Origin: CAVXYG01 sp963706835
Lineage (GTDB): Bacteria; Actinomycetota; Actinomycetes; S36-B12; GCA-2699445
Assembly: GCA_963706835.1 (NCBI GenBank)
Contig: CAVPOB010000003.1
Span: forward strand, 62,001-126,000
Length of the DNA: 64,000 bases
Direction of reading: 5' to 3'
The stretch's first letter is position 1. Every line of letters begins with the position of its first letter. The notes under the pieces are model-generated. The model had not been told where the DNA came from and did no database searches. It saw only the letters and a program-made list of their open reading frames with translations. A program made the position numbers and the translations under genes. Of this stretch, positions 44,847-54,257 are shown one piece after another.

Positions 44847-46684
44847 CTACTCGCCGGCCGCCTTGGCCACTGCTTCGGCGACCCGACGGTGGGCTTGCCA
44901 GATCTCCTCGGGCAGGCCGTGGAACTGGGCCAGGTGCGCCTCGCGGAACCCGATCTCCTCCTGCCACCGATCGAGATCGATCGTGAGGAGGGTCGCGATG
45001 TCGTCGGAGGTTGCGCCGCAGTCCTCGAGGCTCAGCTCGGATTCGGCCGGCACGATACCCACCGGGGTGCTCACGCCCTTGACCTCGCCGTTCTTCAACT
45101 GCATCAGCCACAGCAGGGGCCGCAGGTTCTCCCGGAAGCCGGGCCACAGGAAGTGGCCGTCCTCGGGATCGCGCTGGAACCAGTTCACGTGGGCGAAGAT
45201 GGGCTGCTCGCTGGCCTTGCCGACGATGTTGAGCCAGTGCGCGGCGTAGTCGCCCTCCGGGTAGGACATGAACGGCCGCATCGACATCGGGTCGTAGCGC
45301 AACTGCCCATCCAGGCCGTCGGCGGCGAACGTCGCCTCCGCGCCCAGGGTGAGGCCGTCGTACACGCCCTCGGCGAGGTCGGTGATGGCGCGCACCAGCG
45401 GCTCGCGGTCGCGGGTGCGGCCGCCGAAGATGATGCCGTCGATCGGCACCCCGGCCGGATCGTCGTAGTCGGGCGCCACATTGGGCACGTTCGCCAGCGT
45501 CGTGGTGAACCGGCTGTTCGGATGCGCCCACGGGTCGTCGGCGCACTCCGGGGCCCGGTCGGCGATCCGCTCGCCCTTCCAGTCCAGCCAGCCGTCGAGG
45601 TCGGCCGGCGGCTCCTTGGTGCGACCCTCCCACCAGACCTCGTGGGTCTTCTCGTTGTAGGCGACGTTGGTGAACAGCGTGCCGGTGCCGGGCCCACCGC
45701 TGCCACGGCGGTCGGGTTGGTCTTCTCGTTGGTGTCGCGGGCGACGCCGAACACGCCGAACTCCGGGTTCATCCCGTACAGCCGGCCGTCCTCGCCCACC
45801 CACAGCCACGCGATGTCGTCGCCGTAGAACTCCACGTGGTAGCGGTCGCCGAGCGCGTCCGGGGCCAGCGTCATGGCGAGGTTGGTCTTGCCGGAGGCGC
45901 TGGGGAAGCCGCCGCAGATGTGGTAGCGGCGCCCGGTCTCCTTGTCGGTGATGCCGAGCAGCATGAACTGCTCGGACAGGAACTTCCCGCTGGCCCAGCC
46001 GTCGTAGGCCGCCTGGCGCAGACCGTGCGCGATCTTGCCGAGCAGCGCGTTGCCGCCGTAGGAGGAGCCGAAGTGCAGGATGGTGCGCTCGTCGGCCACG
46101 GTGACGAAGTACCGCTTGTCGTCGGGAGTGCCCTGGCCGAGGTTCTCCAGGTCGCCGGTCACGTGGACGGCGCGCACGAAGCTGTTGCCGAGGTCGTTGA
46201 CGTACTCCGCGCCGACGCGGGCCATGCGGATCATGTGCAGCACGACGGTGCGGGAGTCGGTCAGCTCGATGCCGCCGGCGAACTCCTCCAGCGGCGACCC
46301 CTTCGGCGCCATCAGGTAGGGCACCACGTACATGGTCTTGCCCGCCGATGCGCCGGTCATCAGGCCGGTCAGGAGCGGCTTCATCTCCGAGGAGGGCCGC
46401 CAGTTGTTGTAGACGCCCTTGTCGCGCTCGTTGCTCGTGGCGACGATGGTGCGCTCCTCGGAGCGGGCGGTGTCCTTGGAGTAGCTGCGCGAGTAGTAGC
46501 AGTCATCGCCCACCGGGAACAGTTCGCCGGCCTCGAGCGCCTCGTCGATCAGGCGCTTGTCGTCGGCGGCGGACACCACCTCGACCCGGTCGGCGCCGGT
46601 GACGCCCGCCCAGTAGGTGACGTACTCGCGCGCGTAGGGATTGGTCAGCCCTGCCTCATCCAGCACCTGCGTCAGATCTGCCAT
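44847..46684 (-). CDS. pckG: Phosphoenolpyruvate carboxykinase, GTP-dependent, one frameshift
   Basis: Interconverts oxaloacetate and PEP using GTP/GDP, linking the citric acid cycle with gluconeogenesis. It starts MADLTQVLDEAGLTNPYA after a GGAGG site. Markers include WRPSSEMKPLL, the P-loop GGFPSASGKTNLAM near residue 265, the metal-site FYGDDIAWL and NPEFGVFGVA. The frame breaks after TAVAAVG near 45685 and resumes GTGTLFTNVAYNEKTHEVWWEG in the next frame; one missing G in a cccgg(g)cacc run restores 612 residues, the normal size. In the P-loop a Ser stands where animal GTP-PEPCKs have the reactive Cys (PSACGKTN). Confidence 0.92.
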
Positions 46685-46789
46685 GTCGGTGTCCCCGCCT
46701 CCATCTCGCATCAGGACCTGATCTGGCCCGCGCCACGGACCGCCCTGCATGTGATGACCGGCGCTCCTGCCGCGCCGTCCATTCGCCTT

Positions 46790-46805
46790 GTTACTCCAGA
46801 GTAAC
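46790..46805. promoter_or_regulatory. Palindromic operator-like site upstream of PEP carboxykinase
   Basis: gttactc-ca-gagtaac is a 16-base palindrome with 7-base arms, 105 bases upstream of the pckG ATG in the divergent region 46685-46956. Its size and symmetry suit a TetR-type or similar dimeric regulator. It could control pckG, the divergent phosphoesterase gene, or both. No other gene is seen in this 272-base gap. Confidence 0.5.
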
Positions 46806-46956
46806 CCCGTCGCAGCCCGACCCCGGCACCGGTCTCCGATGCAGATCTGCGGCCCCGCGGGTTCGCCCGAACGGGTGATTCGGATCGTTCGCCGGGCTCG
46901 GCGGCCCGCCATCGGTAGCGTGTCATCAGCGGCGGGGGTCTGGGGAGCGATGCAGC

Positions 46957-49132
46957 GTGACGCAGACAATCACCAGGCGAAACGGGCATTCCACTGCTGT
47001 GGGCATCGTGCTCGCGCTGCTACTTGCTGCCGGGGTGGTCGTGATCCCGATCACCGCGATGTCGGCCGCCCCGAGCGAGTGCGCCGCGCTGTCGGCGGGC
47101 GTGTACTCCCGGTACTCGCCGTCGCTGAGCACCGGCCTGCTGACCCTCTCCTACAGCGAGGCCGCCAACGCCGCCAGCCGGTACGGCTTCACCGGCGACC
47201 GCGGCATCCCCTTCCAGGCCGCCGCCACCGACCAGGCCGGCCTCACCGAGGTCCGCCGCCTCTACAGCGGCGCCCGCGGCGACTTCCAATGGCTCGCCGA
47301 CCCCGGCGACATCGACACCGCCCTCGCCCAGGGCTACCAGCTGCGCAAGGTCGAGTTCTACGCCCTGGCCGCCCCGGCCGCCGACGGCTGCTCCACGCCC
47401 GTCTACCGCATGGCCCGCGGCAACAAGCACCAGTTCGTCACCCCCGGCCCCGATCAGACCGCCCTGGAAGCCGACGGCTGGAGCAACACCGGCGCCGCCT
47501 TCCACGTCCTCAGCACCGACTCGCCAGAGCCGACGCCGACGGCGTCCGCGAGTCCCACCGCGACGACCAGTTCGACACCGACGGCGACACCGACGAATCC
47601 ACCGTCCGGCGACTTGCGGGTGACCGATGTCGCCTCGACCGGGCCGGACAGCGACACCACCTTCACGATCGCTGTCATGCCCGACACCCAGCGGGAAGTC
47701 ACGGTCAGCTCCGATCTGCGCGGGGAGCGGCGGGCGGAATGGCTCATCGCCAATCGCGATAGCCGCGACATCCGCGTCGTGCTGTCGGTCGGCGACAGCG
47801 TGAACTGGGATACCGCCGATCACGAGCAGTACGAGAAGGCAAGCGCGACGGTCCGCATGCTCGAGGGCGCCGCGCTGTCGTGGCTGCCCACCATCGGCAA
47901 CCACGACACGGCTGCGGTGTGCCCGGGCGGCGCAGCGTGCCCGGGCGGCGACACCCGGGCGGCGCTGCGCCAGACGCAGACCTACAACGACTACTTCCCG
48001 ACCACCCGATTCCCGTGGCTGCAGGGCGCGCAGACGGCCGGCAAGGTCGACAACACCTACTCGGCGTTCCGGGCAGGCGGAGTCGACTGGCTGGTGGTCT
48101 CGCTGGAGATGTGGCCCCGGCAGGAGATGATCGATTGGGCCAATGCCGTGGTGGCCGCCAACCCCGACTTCAACGTGATCGTGCAGACGCATATGTATGT
48201 CGACGACCTCGGCGAGATCGCCACGGATGACGGTGGCTACGGTGCCACGACCCCGCGGTTCTTGTACGACACCTTCATCTCGCAACACCCCAACATCAAG
48301 ATCGTGGTCGGTGGACACCGCGGCTACACCACCACCAATCGCCTGGACTCCCCCAACGGCAACCCCGTGGCTTCGTGGAACAACGCCTGGCATTCCGACA
48401 GCACCAATCCGGTCATGCTCCTGACGATCGACACCGCAGCGGGTTCGGTCGACAGCGCGACCTACGCACCCGACACCGACGAGTGGTTCCCACGAGGCCG
48501 TGGCGTCCTACCCGAGCATGCAGTGGGTTGGCTCCCCCGACGCCCCGACTCCGACTCCCACGGCTACCGCCACCCCGTCGCCGACGCCCACCCCGACGCC
48601 GACGGCGACGGCCACGGCGACGGCAACTCCCACCGCCACAGCGACTGCGACGCCAACGCCGACCAGCACATCGCCCGGCGCGAGCAAGTGCGCCGCGCTG
48701 TCGGCGGGCGTGTACTCCCGGTACTCGCCGTCGCTGAGCACCGGCCTGCTGACCCTCTCCGACAACGAGGCAGCCAACGCCGCCAGCCGGTACGGCTTCA
48801 CCGGCGACCGCGGCATCCCCTTCCAGGCCGCCGCCACCGACCAGGCCGGCCTCACCGAGGTCCGCCGCCTCTACAGCGGCGCCCGCGGCGACTTCCAATG
48901 GCTCGCCGACCCCGGCGACATCGACACCGCCCTCGCCCAGGGCTACCAGCTGCGCAAGGTCGAGTTCTACGCCCTGGCCGCCCCGGCCGCCGACGGCTGC
49001 TCCACGCCCGTCTACCGCATGGCCCGCGGCAACAAGCACCAGTTCGTCACCCCCGGCCCCGATCAGACCGCCCTGGAAGCCGACGGCTGGAGCAACACCG
49101 GCGCCGCCTTCCACGTCCTCAGCACCGACTGA
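46957..49132 (+). CDS. Secreted calcineurin-like phosphoesterase flanked by two near-identical DUF5648-like domains, one frameshift
   Basis: An exported protein of about 724 residues. Order: GTG start and signal peptide (about 1-38); domain 1 (about 40-188: GVYSRYSPSLSTGLLTLS to NTGAAFHVLS), resembling DUF5648 carbohydrate-associated modules; a Thr/Pro-rich linker; a metallophosphoesterase (about 222-510) with PDTQ, GDSVN, GNHD, QTHMYV and GGHRGY metal-binding motifs; a longer TPTPTATA linker; domain 2, almost identical to domain 1. The frame breaks after DTDEWF near 48492 and resumes HEAVASYPSMQWVG; one extra C explains it. Secretion and paired modules suggest action on a phosphorylated polymer or surface glycan (inference). 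Confidence 0.85.
47079..47521 (+). repeat. Direct repeat, copy 1 (coding domain 1 of the phosphoesterase)
   Basis: 443 bases that recur at 48688-49130 with only three mismatches seen, all within the stretch ctctcctacagcgaggccgc versus its counterpart. The distance between copies is 1609 bases. Confidence 0.85.
48688..49130 (+). repeat. Direct repeat, copy 2 (coding domain 2 of the phosphoesterase)
   Basis: Second copy of the 443-base repeat. The near-identity, even at third codon positions, shows a very recent duplication or ongoing gene conversion. Confidence 0.85.
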
Positions 49133-49209
49133 CGCTGTCCGACTCGCTCCGGTTGTCCGACCCGGTCGCGAGCGATAGCGTGCCCGGCGACGAAGGATGA
49201 GGAGTGCCC

Positions 49210-49653
49210 ATGACCGCGACGAACACCCACGCCCAGCCGGGCCCCGTGGACTACGTGGTCATCGAGTTCCCCCCGGATCGGCAGGAGTTCACCGGGGAGA
49301 TGAGCGAGCAACTGCAGCTGCTCGCTCAGTCCGGCACGATCCGGTTGCTGCGCGTACTGATCGCGATCAAGGACGCCGACGAGAGCGTGGTGCTGCAGGA
49401 GTACGGCAGCCAGCACGAAGCGGGTCCCTTGCTGGACATGGCCGCCGATGTGGCCGGTTTGATGGCCGACGACGCGCTGGCCTCCATCACCCGGGACATG
49501 GCCGCGGGCACGGTCATCGGTGTTGTCATCTGGGAGAACACCTGGGCGTCGGGATTCATCGCCGCAGCTGCTCGGGCCGGTGGGCACCCAGTCGACTCGG
49601 GCCGCATCTCTGCCTCGACGCTCGCGCCGGAGGCTGACGACCCGGCGATCTGA
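49210..49653 (+). CDS. DUF6325-like small protein
   Basis: A 147-residue protein starting MTATNTHAQPGPVDYVVIEFP after a GAGGAG site (GTG at 49204 is an alternative). The opening GPVDYVVIEFPPDRQEFTGEMSEQL followed by GTIRLLRVLIAIKDADESV matches the DUF6325 group of small actinobacterial proteins, relatives of DUF1269. A moderately hydrophobic helix near residues 95-110 may associate with the membrane. Function unknown. Confidence 0.8.
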   Translation: MTATNTHAQPGPVDYVVIEFPPDRQEFTGEMSEQLQLLAQSGTIRLLRVLIAIKDADESVVLQEYGSQHEAGPLLDMAADVAGLMADDALASITRDMAAGTVIGVVIWENTWASGFIAAAARAGGHPVDSGRISASTLAPEADDPAI

Positions 49654-49744
49654 CCCACCCCGGTGACGCACTCGACCAGCCGCTCCGCGCTCGGCCGCCG
49701 GTCCCCGTCGGGATCTCTCGCGAGTCGCCTGGCAGAGTGGGGCT

Positions 49745-50386
49745 GTGCAGATCACCCACCTCGGCCACGCCTGCCTGCTCGTCGAGACCGACCGGACCCG
49801 CATCCTGATCGACCCGGGTGGCTTCAGTACCGCCTGGCACGGCCTGTCCGATCTGAACGCCATCCTGGTCACGCACCAGCACCCCGATCACCTCGACCCG
49901 GCGCACCTGGTGCCGCTGCTGCTGGGCAACCGCTCGGCCAGACTGCTGGTGGAGCCGAGCACGCGGACCGCACTGCCCGGTGACCTCGCCGCGACCCCGT
50001 TCCCGCCAGACAGCAGCATCGACATCTCGGATGTGACCGTGGCGGCCGTCGGCGGGTCCCATGCCGTCATCCACCCGGACATCCCCCAGATCGGCAATGT
50101 CGGGTTCGTGCTGCGCAGCGAGGGCGAACCGACCCTGTTCCACCCCGGCGACAGCTACCAGGTCCGCCCACCGGAGGTCGATGTGCTGGCCGTGCCCGTC
50201 AACGCCCCGTGGTCGGCCCTGCACCAGACCGTAGACTTCCTGCGCGCCACGGCGCCGGCTCGGTGGATCCCGATCCACGACGCCCTGCTGAGCCCCTTGG
50301 GACGCGGGCTGTACGTCGGCCGCACCGCCGAGCTCGCCGACGCCGAGGTGCTGGACCTGGCAGGGGAACGCACCGCCACGATCTGA
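49745..50386 (+). CDS. MBL-fold metallo-hydrolase
   Basis: A 213-residue metallo-beta-lactamase-fold enzyme of the short UlaG/YtnP-like type. The first strand motif THLGHACLLVETDRTRILIDPG and the metal motif THQHPDHLD near residue 43 are clear; a later SH and an HPGD supply further ligands, and WIPIHDALL a final His. It starts at GTG. The substrate is unknown; relatives cleave phosphodiesters or lactones. Confidence 0.88.
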   Translation: MQITHLGHACLLVETDRTRILIDPGGFSTAWHGLSDLNAILVTHQHPDHLDPAHLVPLLLGNRSARLLVEPSTRTALPGDLAATPFPPDSSIDISDVTVAAVGGSHAVIHPDIPQIGNVGFVLRSEGEPTLFHPGDSYQVRPPEVDVLAVPVNAPWSALHQTVDFLRATAPARWIPIHDALLSPLGRGLYVGRTAELADAEVLDLAGERTATI

Positions 50387-50389
50387 CCG

Positions 50390-51058
50390 CTACCCGGGGT
50401 CGGCCACGCCGATCCCCAACAGCTCGGCCAGGGCGGGTGCCAGGTCACGTAACTGCTCGGCGGTGATCGTCGCGCCCGTCAGGCCGGCGACGCCCACGAT
50501 GCGTTTGATCCGCGCCGACCGCAGATCCACATCGCGCAGGCGCGCCCCGGTGACGGTGAGCGTGCCGATGTCCGCGTCGCGGAACGCGACCCGCTCGGCG
50601 CCGATGCCGCTGAGGTCGCACTCGCGGATCTCGCACCGCTGCACCAGCAGGTCGGTCGCCCGGGCCCCCGCCAGGTTCAGCCGGTCCACCTTGCTGTCGG
50701 CGATGCCCACGGATGCCAGAATCGCCCGGTCCAGTTCGAGCGCGCCGAATCGGCATCCCTGCAACCGGCTCGCCCGCCAGGTGGATCCGCCCGCCAGCAG
50801 CCGCTCGGCGCTCACACCGTCGAAGCAGGTCTCCAGGAAACGCCCGCCCCGGCCATCGATATCGCCCAACCCTCGGCCTTCGAAGCGCACCTCGCTGCAG
50901 CGCACGTCGGTCAACGATCGGCCCAGCGCCGCCGCCAGATCCACCAGCAGCGCCGAGATGCTGCGCGAGGGGCCCACATCCTCGGGCACCGCCTCGTCAA
51001 GGTCCGGCAGTCGCAGCGTCCGCACAACGGGCGCGGCGGGACCGGGGGTGGCGACCAT
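50390..51058 (-). CDS. Pentapeptide-repeat-like protein
   Basis: A 222-residue protein with a right-handed beta-helix pattern in its second half (RLQGCRFGALELDRAILASVG, DRLNLAGARATDLLVQRCEI, CDLSGIGAERVAFRDADIG, ARLRDVDLRSARI). Repeats of this type sometimes mimic DNA or shield DNA gyrase but most have no known role. Start chosen at MVATPGPAAPVV. It is convergent with the MBL gene, 3 bases apart. Confidence 0.8.
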   Translation of the reverse strand: MVATPGPAAPVVRTLRLPDLDEAVPEDVGPSRSISALLVDLAAALGRSLTDVRCSEVRFEGRGLGDIDGRGGRFLETCFDGVSAERLLAGGSTWRASRLQGCRFGALELDRAILASVGIADSKVDRLNLAGARATDLLVQRCEIRECDLSGIGAERVAFRDADIGTLTVTGARLRDVDLRSARIKRIVGVAGLTGATITAEQLRDLAPALAELLGIGVADPG

Positions 51059-51126
51059 GTCTGCAGTATCGTGCGGCCGCTGCGGGTTCGGCGCTAGGGT
51101 GGGCGCCGGCGAACGGGAGGGCGGGG

Positions 51127-51483
51127 ATGGGCCGCTTCGACGCATGGGTCCGGTCGCAGGGCACCGACCCGGACCCCCGCTTCACCCTGGCCAACGAGCG
51201 GACCTTCCTGACCTGGATCACCGCGTCGCTGGGCATGCTGGGCATCGGCCTGGCGGTGGACACGATCCTGCCGCAGGATTCCTGGCCCATCGATGCGCTG
51301 GCGCTGGCCTGGGTGGTCGTGTCGGCCGTGCTGGCGGTCCGTGCGATGCTGCGGTGGCTCCGGCTGGAGCGAGCGATGCGCATGGGCGAAGGCCTGCCGC
51401 TTTCGACATCGATACCGATCGTGGCGATCACGATCGCCGTCCTCGGCCTGCTCTCGGGCATCGCCGTCATCGCGGCGTCGTGA
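51127..51483 (+). CDS. DUF202 membrane protein (YidH-like)
   Basis: A 118-residue membrane protein with three helices. The hallmark RFTLANERTFLTWITASLGML of DUF202 lies at residues 18-38. A GGGAGGGCGGGG site precedes ATG. It is followed, with a GTGA overlap, by a second, shorter DUF202 relative, so the two probably form a hetero-oligomer. Function unknown. Confidence 0.88.
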   Translation: MGRFDAWVRSQGTDPDPRFTLANERTFLTWITASLGMLGIGLAVDTILPQDSWPIDALALAWVVVSAVLAVRAMLRWLRLERAMRMGEGLPLSTSIPIVAITIAVLGLLSGIAVIAAS

Positions 51484-51806
51484 GCCCGCCGAGCGAGGGC
51501 CCTTCCGACGTGGGGCTCGCCGGGGAGCGCACCACGCTGGCCTGGACCCGCTTGGGCCTGGCGCTGCTCGGCATCCCTGCCGCGATCATGGCCTACGGCG
51601 GCGGTGGCAATCTGCTGGCCCTGGTAGCGGCGATCCTCGCCGCGGCGTTGGGCTTGGCGGTGCTCGTCGGATCGTTGCGGCAGCAGCGCGTCGTGCCCGG
51701 CGTCATCCCGTCAGGCGTCGTCCGGCCGGCGACCCACCTGATCCTGCTGACTGGAGGTTCGGTCCTGTTCCTGGCCGTGTGCGCTGCCATCCTCGTCCTG
51801 GAGTAG
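51480..51806 (+). CDS. Second DUF202-family membrane protein
   Basis: A 108-residue protein with the shortened family core GLAGERTTLAWTRLGLALLGIPAA near residues 11-34 and two further helices. It starts at GTG overlapping the previous stop. Its last 96 bases overlap the 3' end of the Mut7-C gene on the opposite strand. Confidence 0.85.
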   Translation: MSPPSEGPSDVGLAGERTTLAWTRLGLALLGIPAAIMAYGGGGNLLALVAAILAAALGLAVLVGSLRQQRVVPGVIPSGVVRPATHLILLTGGSVLFLAVCAAILVLE

Positions 51807-52529
51807 CTCCGCGTCCGGCAGCGCCCGCGCCTCGGCGACGACGTCGCGCGCCCAGGCGATGCGGGCCGACAGGGCGCGCTCGTGCGCCCCGCGCCAGTAG
51901 AGCCGACCGCATGCCGGGCACTCGGCGAAGTCCCGGTAGGAGCGCCGGGTGCCCGGTTCCAGGCGCTGCGCGATGGAGGACTTCCGCACCCCCACGAGCA
52001 GCCCGTTGCACGACGGGCACCGGGTCCACGGGTGCAGATCCGGGGCGAACCGGGTCAGCACGTCAGCGAGTTGACTGGTGGTACCGCTGCCGCGCACCAG
52101 CGCCCCGAGCGGCAGGTCCCGGCGTCGCAGCAGCCCGCGATCCTGGGTCAGCAGGACGCGACCGGTGTCCTGCGCCCGTTGCAGCAATTGGGGGTCCGTG
52201 GCTTCGTTGGCGTAGTCGGCGTCCAGCCCGAGCAGCCGCAGCGCACGAGCCAGGCTGCCCAGGCCCACGTCGAGCAGGAATCCCCGTTCGGCCCCCGGCT
52301 GCGGGCGGGCGACCGGCTGCACCGCCACGACTTGCCCGGGATTCGGGATCGCGCTCATCCCAGCGGGTCGGCCGTCGATGGTGACGGCACCGACCTCCGT
52401 GCGCGGGATGCCAATCGACTCCAGGACGTGCACCACCGATGACGTGCCGTCGCTGCGCAGCGAGAGCCGCTCCGCCGCGGGCCTGAGCCGGGGCGCCAGC
52501 AGGAAGCGCAGTGCGGGCGGGATCCGCAC
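51711..52529 (-). CDS. Mut7-C RNase domain protein with N-terminal ThiS/ubiquitin-like domain
   Basis: A 272-residue protein: an N-terminal ubiquitin-like (ThiS/MoaD-related) domain (about residues 1-80, PNPGQVVAVQPV end), then a Mut7-C PIN-like nuclease domain starting FLLDVGLGSLARALRLLG (Asp near 87), TQDRGLLRRR near 128, and a zinc ribbon with CPSC near 170 and CPAC near 205. This fusion is widespread in bacteria; it may be an RNA-processing or toxin-like nuclease. The C-terminal tail is low-complexity and overlaps the convergent DUF202 gene. Confidence 0.87.
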   Translation of the reverse strand: MRIPPALRFLLAPRLRPAAERLSLRSDGTSSVVHVLESIGIPRTEVGAVTIDGRPAGMSAIPNPGQVVAVQPVARPQPGAERGFLLDVGLGSLARALRLLGLDADYANEATDPQLLQRAQDTGRVLLTQDRGLLRRRDLPLGALVRGSGTTSQLADVLTRFAPDLHPWTRCPSCNGLLVGVRKSSIAQRLEPGTRRSYRDFAECPACGRLYWRGAHERALSARIAWARDVVAEARALPDAELLQDEDGSAHGQEQDRTSSQQDQVGRRPDDA

Positions 52530-52549
52530 GCCGATGGTGCCGGAGGTGG

Positions 52550-53029
52550 TCAGTGCTCCTCGCCCCAGGTCCGAAACGGCCGGGCCGCGAGGTTGACGTT
52601 GAAGTAGCGGGGGTCATCGGACACCTCGCTGCCGGCCCAGTCGGGCTTGGCGAACGCTTCATCGGCGTCGCCCAGCTCGATCTCGGCCAGTACGAGCCCC
52701 TCGTTGTCCCCGGCGAAGACGTCCAGCTCCCACTCGTGGTCGCCGACGGGGACGATGTGGCGCACCTTCTCGATGATCGGCCCCTGGGCGAGCTCGCGCA
52801 GCATCGCCGCGGCGTCGCCCAACGGAATCGGGTACTCGTACTCGCTGCGCGTGACGTCGGAGGTGGCGCCCTTGATCGTCAGGAACGCCTCCTCGCCGCG
52901 GACCCGCACCCGGACCGTGGCGCTCGGCGTCGCGGCGAGGTAGCCCTGCATGATCGCCGTGGCCGAGGTCGCCGACTCGCGCCAGGACTCATCGGCCACC
53001 AGGAACTTCCGCTCAATCTCCACACCCAT
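52550..53029 (-). CDS. CYTH-domain protein (triphosphate tunnel metalloenzyme)
   Basis: A 159-residue enzyme with the start motif VEIERKFLV (EIERKF at residues 4-9), a beta-barrel of alternating charged residues (VRVRVRGEEAFLTIKG, EYEYPI) and a late LAEIELGD. CYTH proteins hydrolyse inorganic triphosphate or make cyclic nucleotides; most single-domain bacterial members are tripolyphosphatases. It lies 20 bases upstream of the Mut7-C gene, probably in one transcript. Confidence 0.88.
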   Translation of the reverse strand: MGVEIERKFLVADESWRESATSATAIMQGYLAATPSATVRVRVRGEEAFLTIKGATSDVTRSEYEYPIPLGDAAAMLRELAQGPIIEKVRHIVPVGDHEWELDVFAGDNEGLVLAEIELGDADEAFAKPDWAGSEVSDDPRYFNVNLAARPFRTWGEEH

Positions 53030-53182
53030 GGCTCTACGGTCCCTGCCCGCACCGGTGCGTTGCGCGCCGGGCAGGTTCGACGCCGCCCGTTGGCTCGCGC
53101 AGGAGGCCACTGTGGGCGGCCCCACGGACTCCGGATGCGGATGGCGGCGATTGTTGGCCTACTGGATGCGAGGAGGTCGCAG

Positions 53183-53482
53183 ATGCGAGCGGTATGGAAC
53201 GGCGCGGTCCTGGCGGAGTCCGACGACACGATCATGGTGGAGGGCAATCACTACTTCCCGCCCGAGTCGCTGCGGTCGCAGTACTTCGGACCGAGCCGGA
53301 CCACGACGAGGTGCCACTGGAAAGGCACGGCTTCCTACTACACGATCACGGTGGACGGGCAGGCCAATCGCGACGCCGCCTTCGTCTACCGGACCCCGTC
53401 CGAGGCCGCATCGCAGATCAAGGACTACGTGGCCTTCTGGCGCGGGGTGCAGGTGGAGGATTGCGACACCGAAGCCGCGTAG
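53183..53482 (+). CDS. DUF427 protein
   Basis: A 99-residue protein of the DUF427 family, recognised by RAVWNGAVLAESDDTIMVEGNHYFP and the later CHWKGTASYYTI, plus YRTPSEAASQIKDYVAFW. A GAGGAGG site precedes ATG. The fold is a small beta-structure of unknown activity, often found near oxidative or secondary metabolism genes. A conserved Cys lies in RCHWKG. Confidence 0.88.
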   Translation: MRAVWNGAVLAESDDTIMVEGNHYFPPESLRSQYFGPSRTTTRCHWKGTASYYTITVDGQANRDAAFVYRTPSEAASQIKDYVAFWRGVQVEDCDTEAA

Positions 53483-53498
53483 CGGCGCGGGAGCAGCA

Positions 53499-54257
53499 AT
53501 GCTGTCCGGCAACTGGGTACGCTACATCGCCTCGTACCACCGGGCCCACCCCGGCATCACCGAGCGTGCGCTCAACCATGCCCGCCACCCGCTGGTCGGC
53601 TCGGCCTACGAGTGGCTGGCGCAGCGCGTTCCGCGGCCTGCCGGGGATGTGCTCGATGTGGCGTGCGGTTCGTGCCCGCTGCACCCGCTGCTTCACGCGC
53701 GCAGCTACCGGGGCATCGATACCTCCGAGTCCGAGCTCGCCGTCGCCCGGGCCGCCGGTCGCGGCCCGGTGCAGCTCGGCAGTGCCACGGCGCTGCCGGC
53801 TGCCGACGCATCCGTCGACGTGGTCGTGATGTCCATGGCACTGATGCTGGTGCCGGAGCGAGAAGCGCTGCAGGAGGTCGTCCGCGTGCTGCGGCCCGGG
53901 GGCATCCTCGTCGGCACGGTTCCCGCCACCGGGCCGCTGCTGGCCCGCGACATCCCGGCGCTGTTGGCGCTGGCACTGCCGCTGCTCGGACCCGGCGCGA
54001 TGCCCCAGCCGCTGACCGAGCGCCGACTGGGCCGGCTCCTCGTCGGCGCCGGACTGCAGCCCGGCAGCAGGCAGCGGGTGCGCTTCCCGTTCCCGATCAG
54101 GGAGCCCGCAGATGCCGAACTGGCGGTGACATCCCTCTACACGCCGCACCGGACCGATGGCCAACGCCGGTGGGCGGTGCAGGCGCTGCAGCGCATCGGC
54201 CACCGCGACCTACCGGTGCCCCTGCTGCGGTTCACCGCGGCCAAGCCGGTGTCCTAG
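53499..54257 (+). CDS. Class I SAM-dependent methyltransferase
   Basis: A 252-residue enzyme. SAM-binding motif VLDVACGSCPLHPLL lies near residue 50, the acidic motif II GIDTSESEL follows, and VVMSMALMLVPEREALQEVVRVLRPGG is motif IV to V. The substrate is unknown. Its stop overlaps, on the opposite strand, the stop of the small zinc-ribbon gene. Confidence 0.88.
   Translation: MLSGNWVRYIASYHRAHPGITERALNHARHPLVGSAYEWLAQRVPRPAGDVLDVACGSCPLHPLLHARSYRGIDTSESELAVARAAGRGPVQLGSATALPAADASVDVVVMSMALMLVPEREALQEVVRVLRPGGILVGTVPATGPLLARDIPALLALALPLLGPGAMPQPLTERRLGRLLVGAGLQPGSRQRVRFPFPIREPADAELAVTSLYTPHRTDGQRRWAVQALQRIGHRDLPVPLLRFTAAKPVS

Noticed and set aside
48490..49200. Alternative frame continuing the phosphoesterase to 49200 with Arg/His-rich C-terminus
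   Set aside because: The other frame encodes a near-perfect copy of domain 1, so a single base shift near 48492 is the better model.
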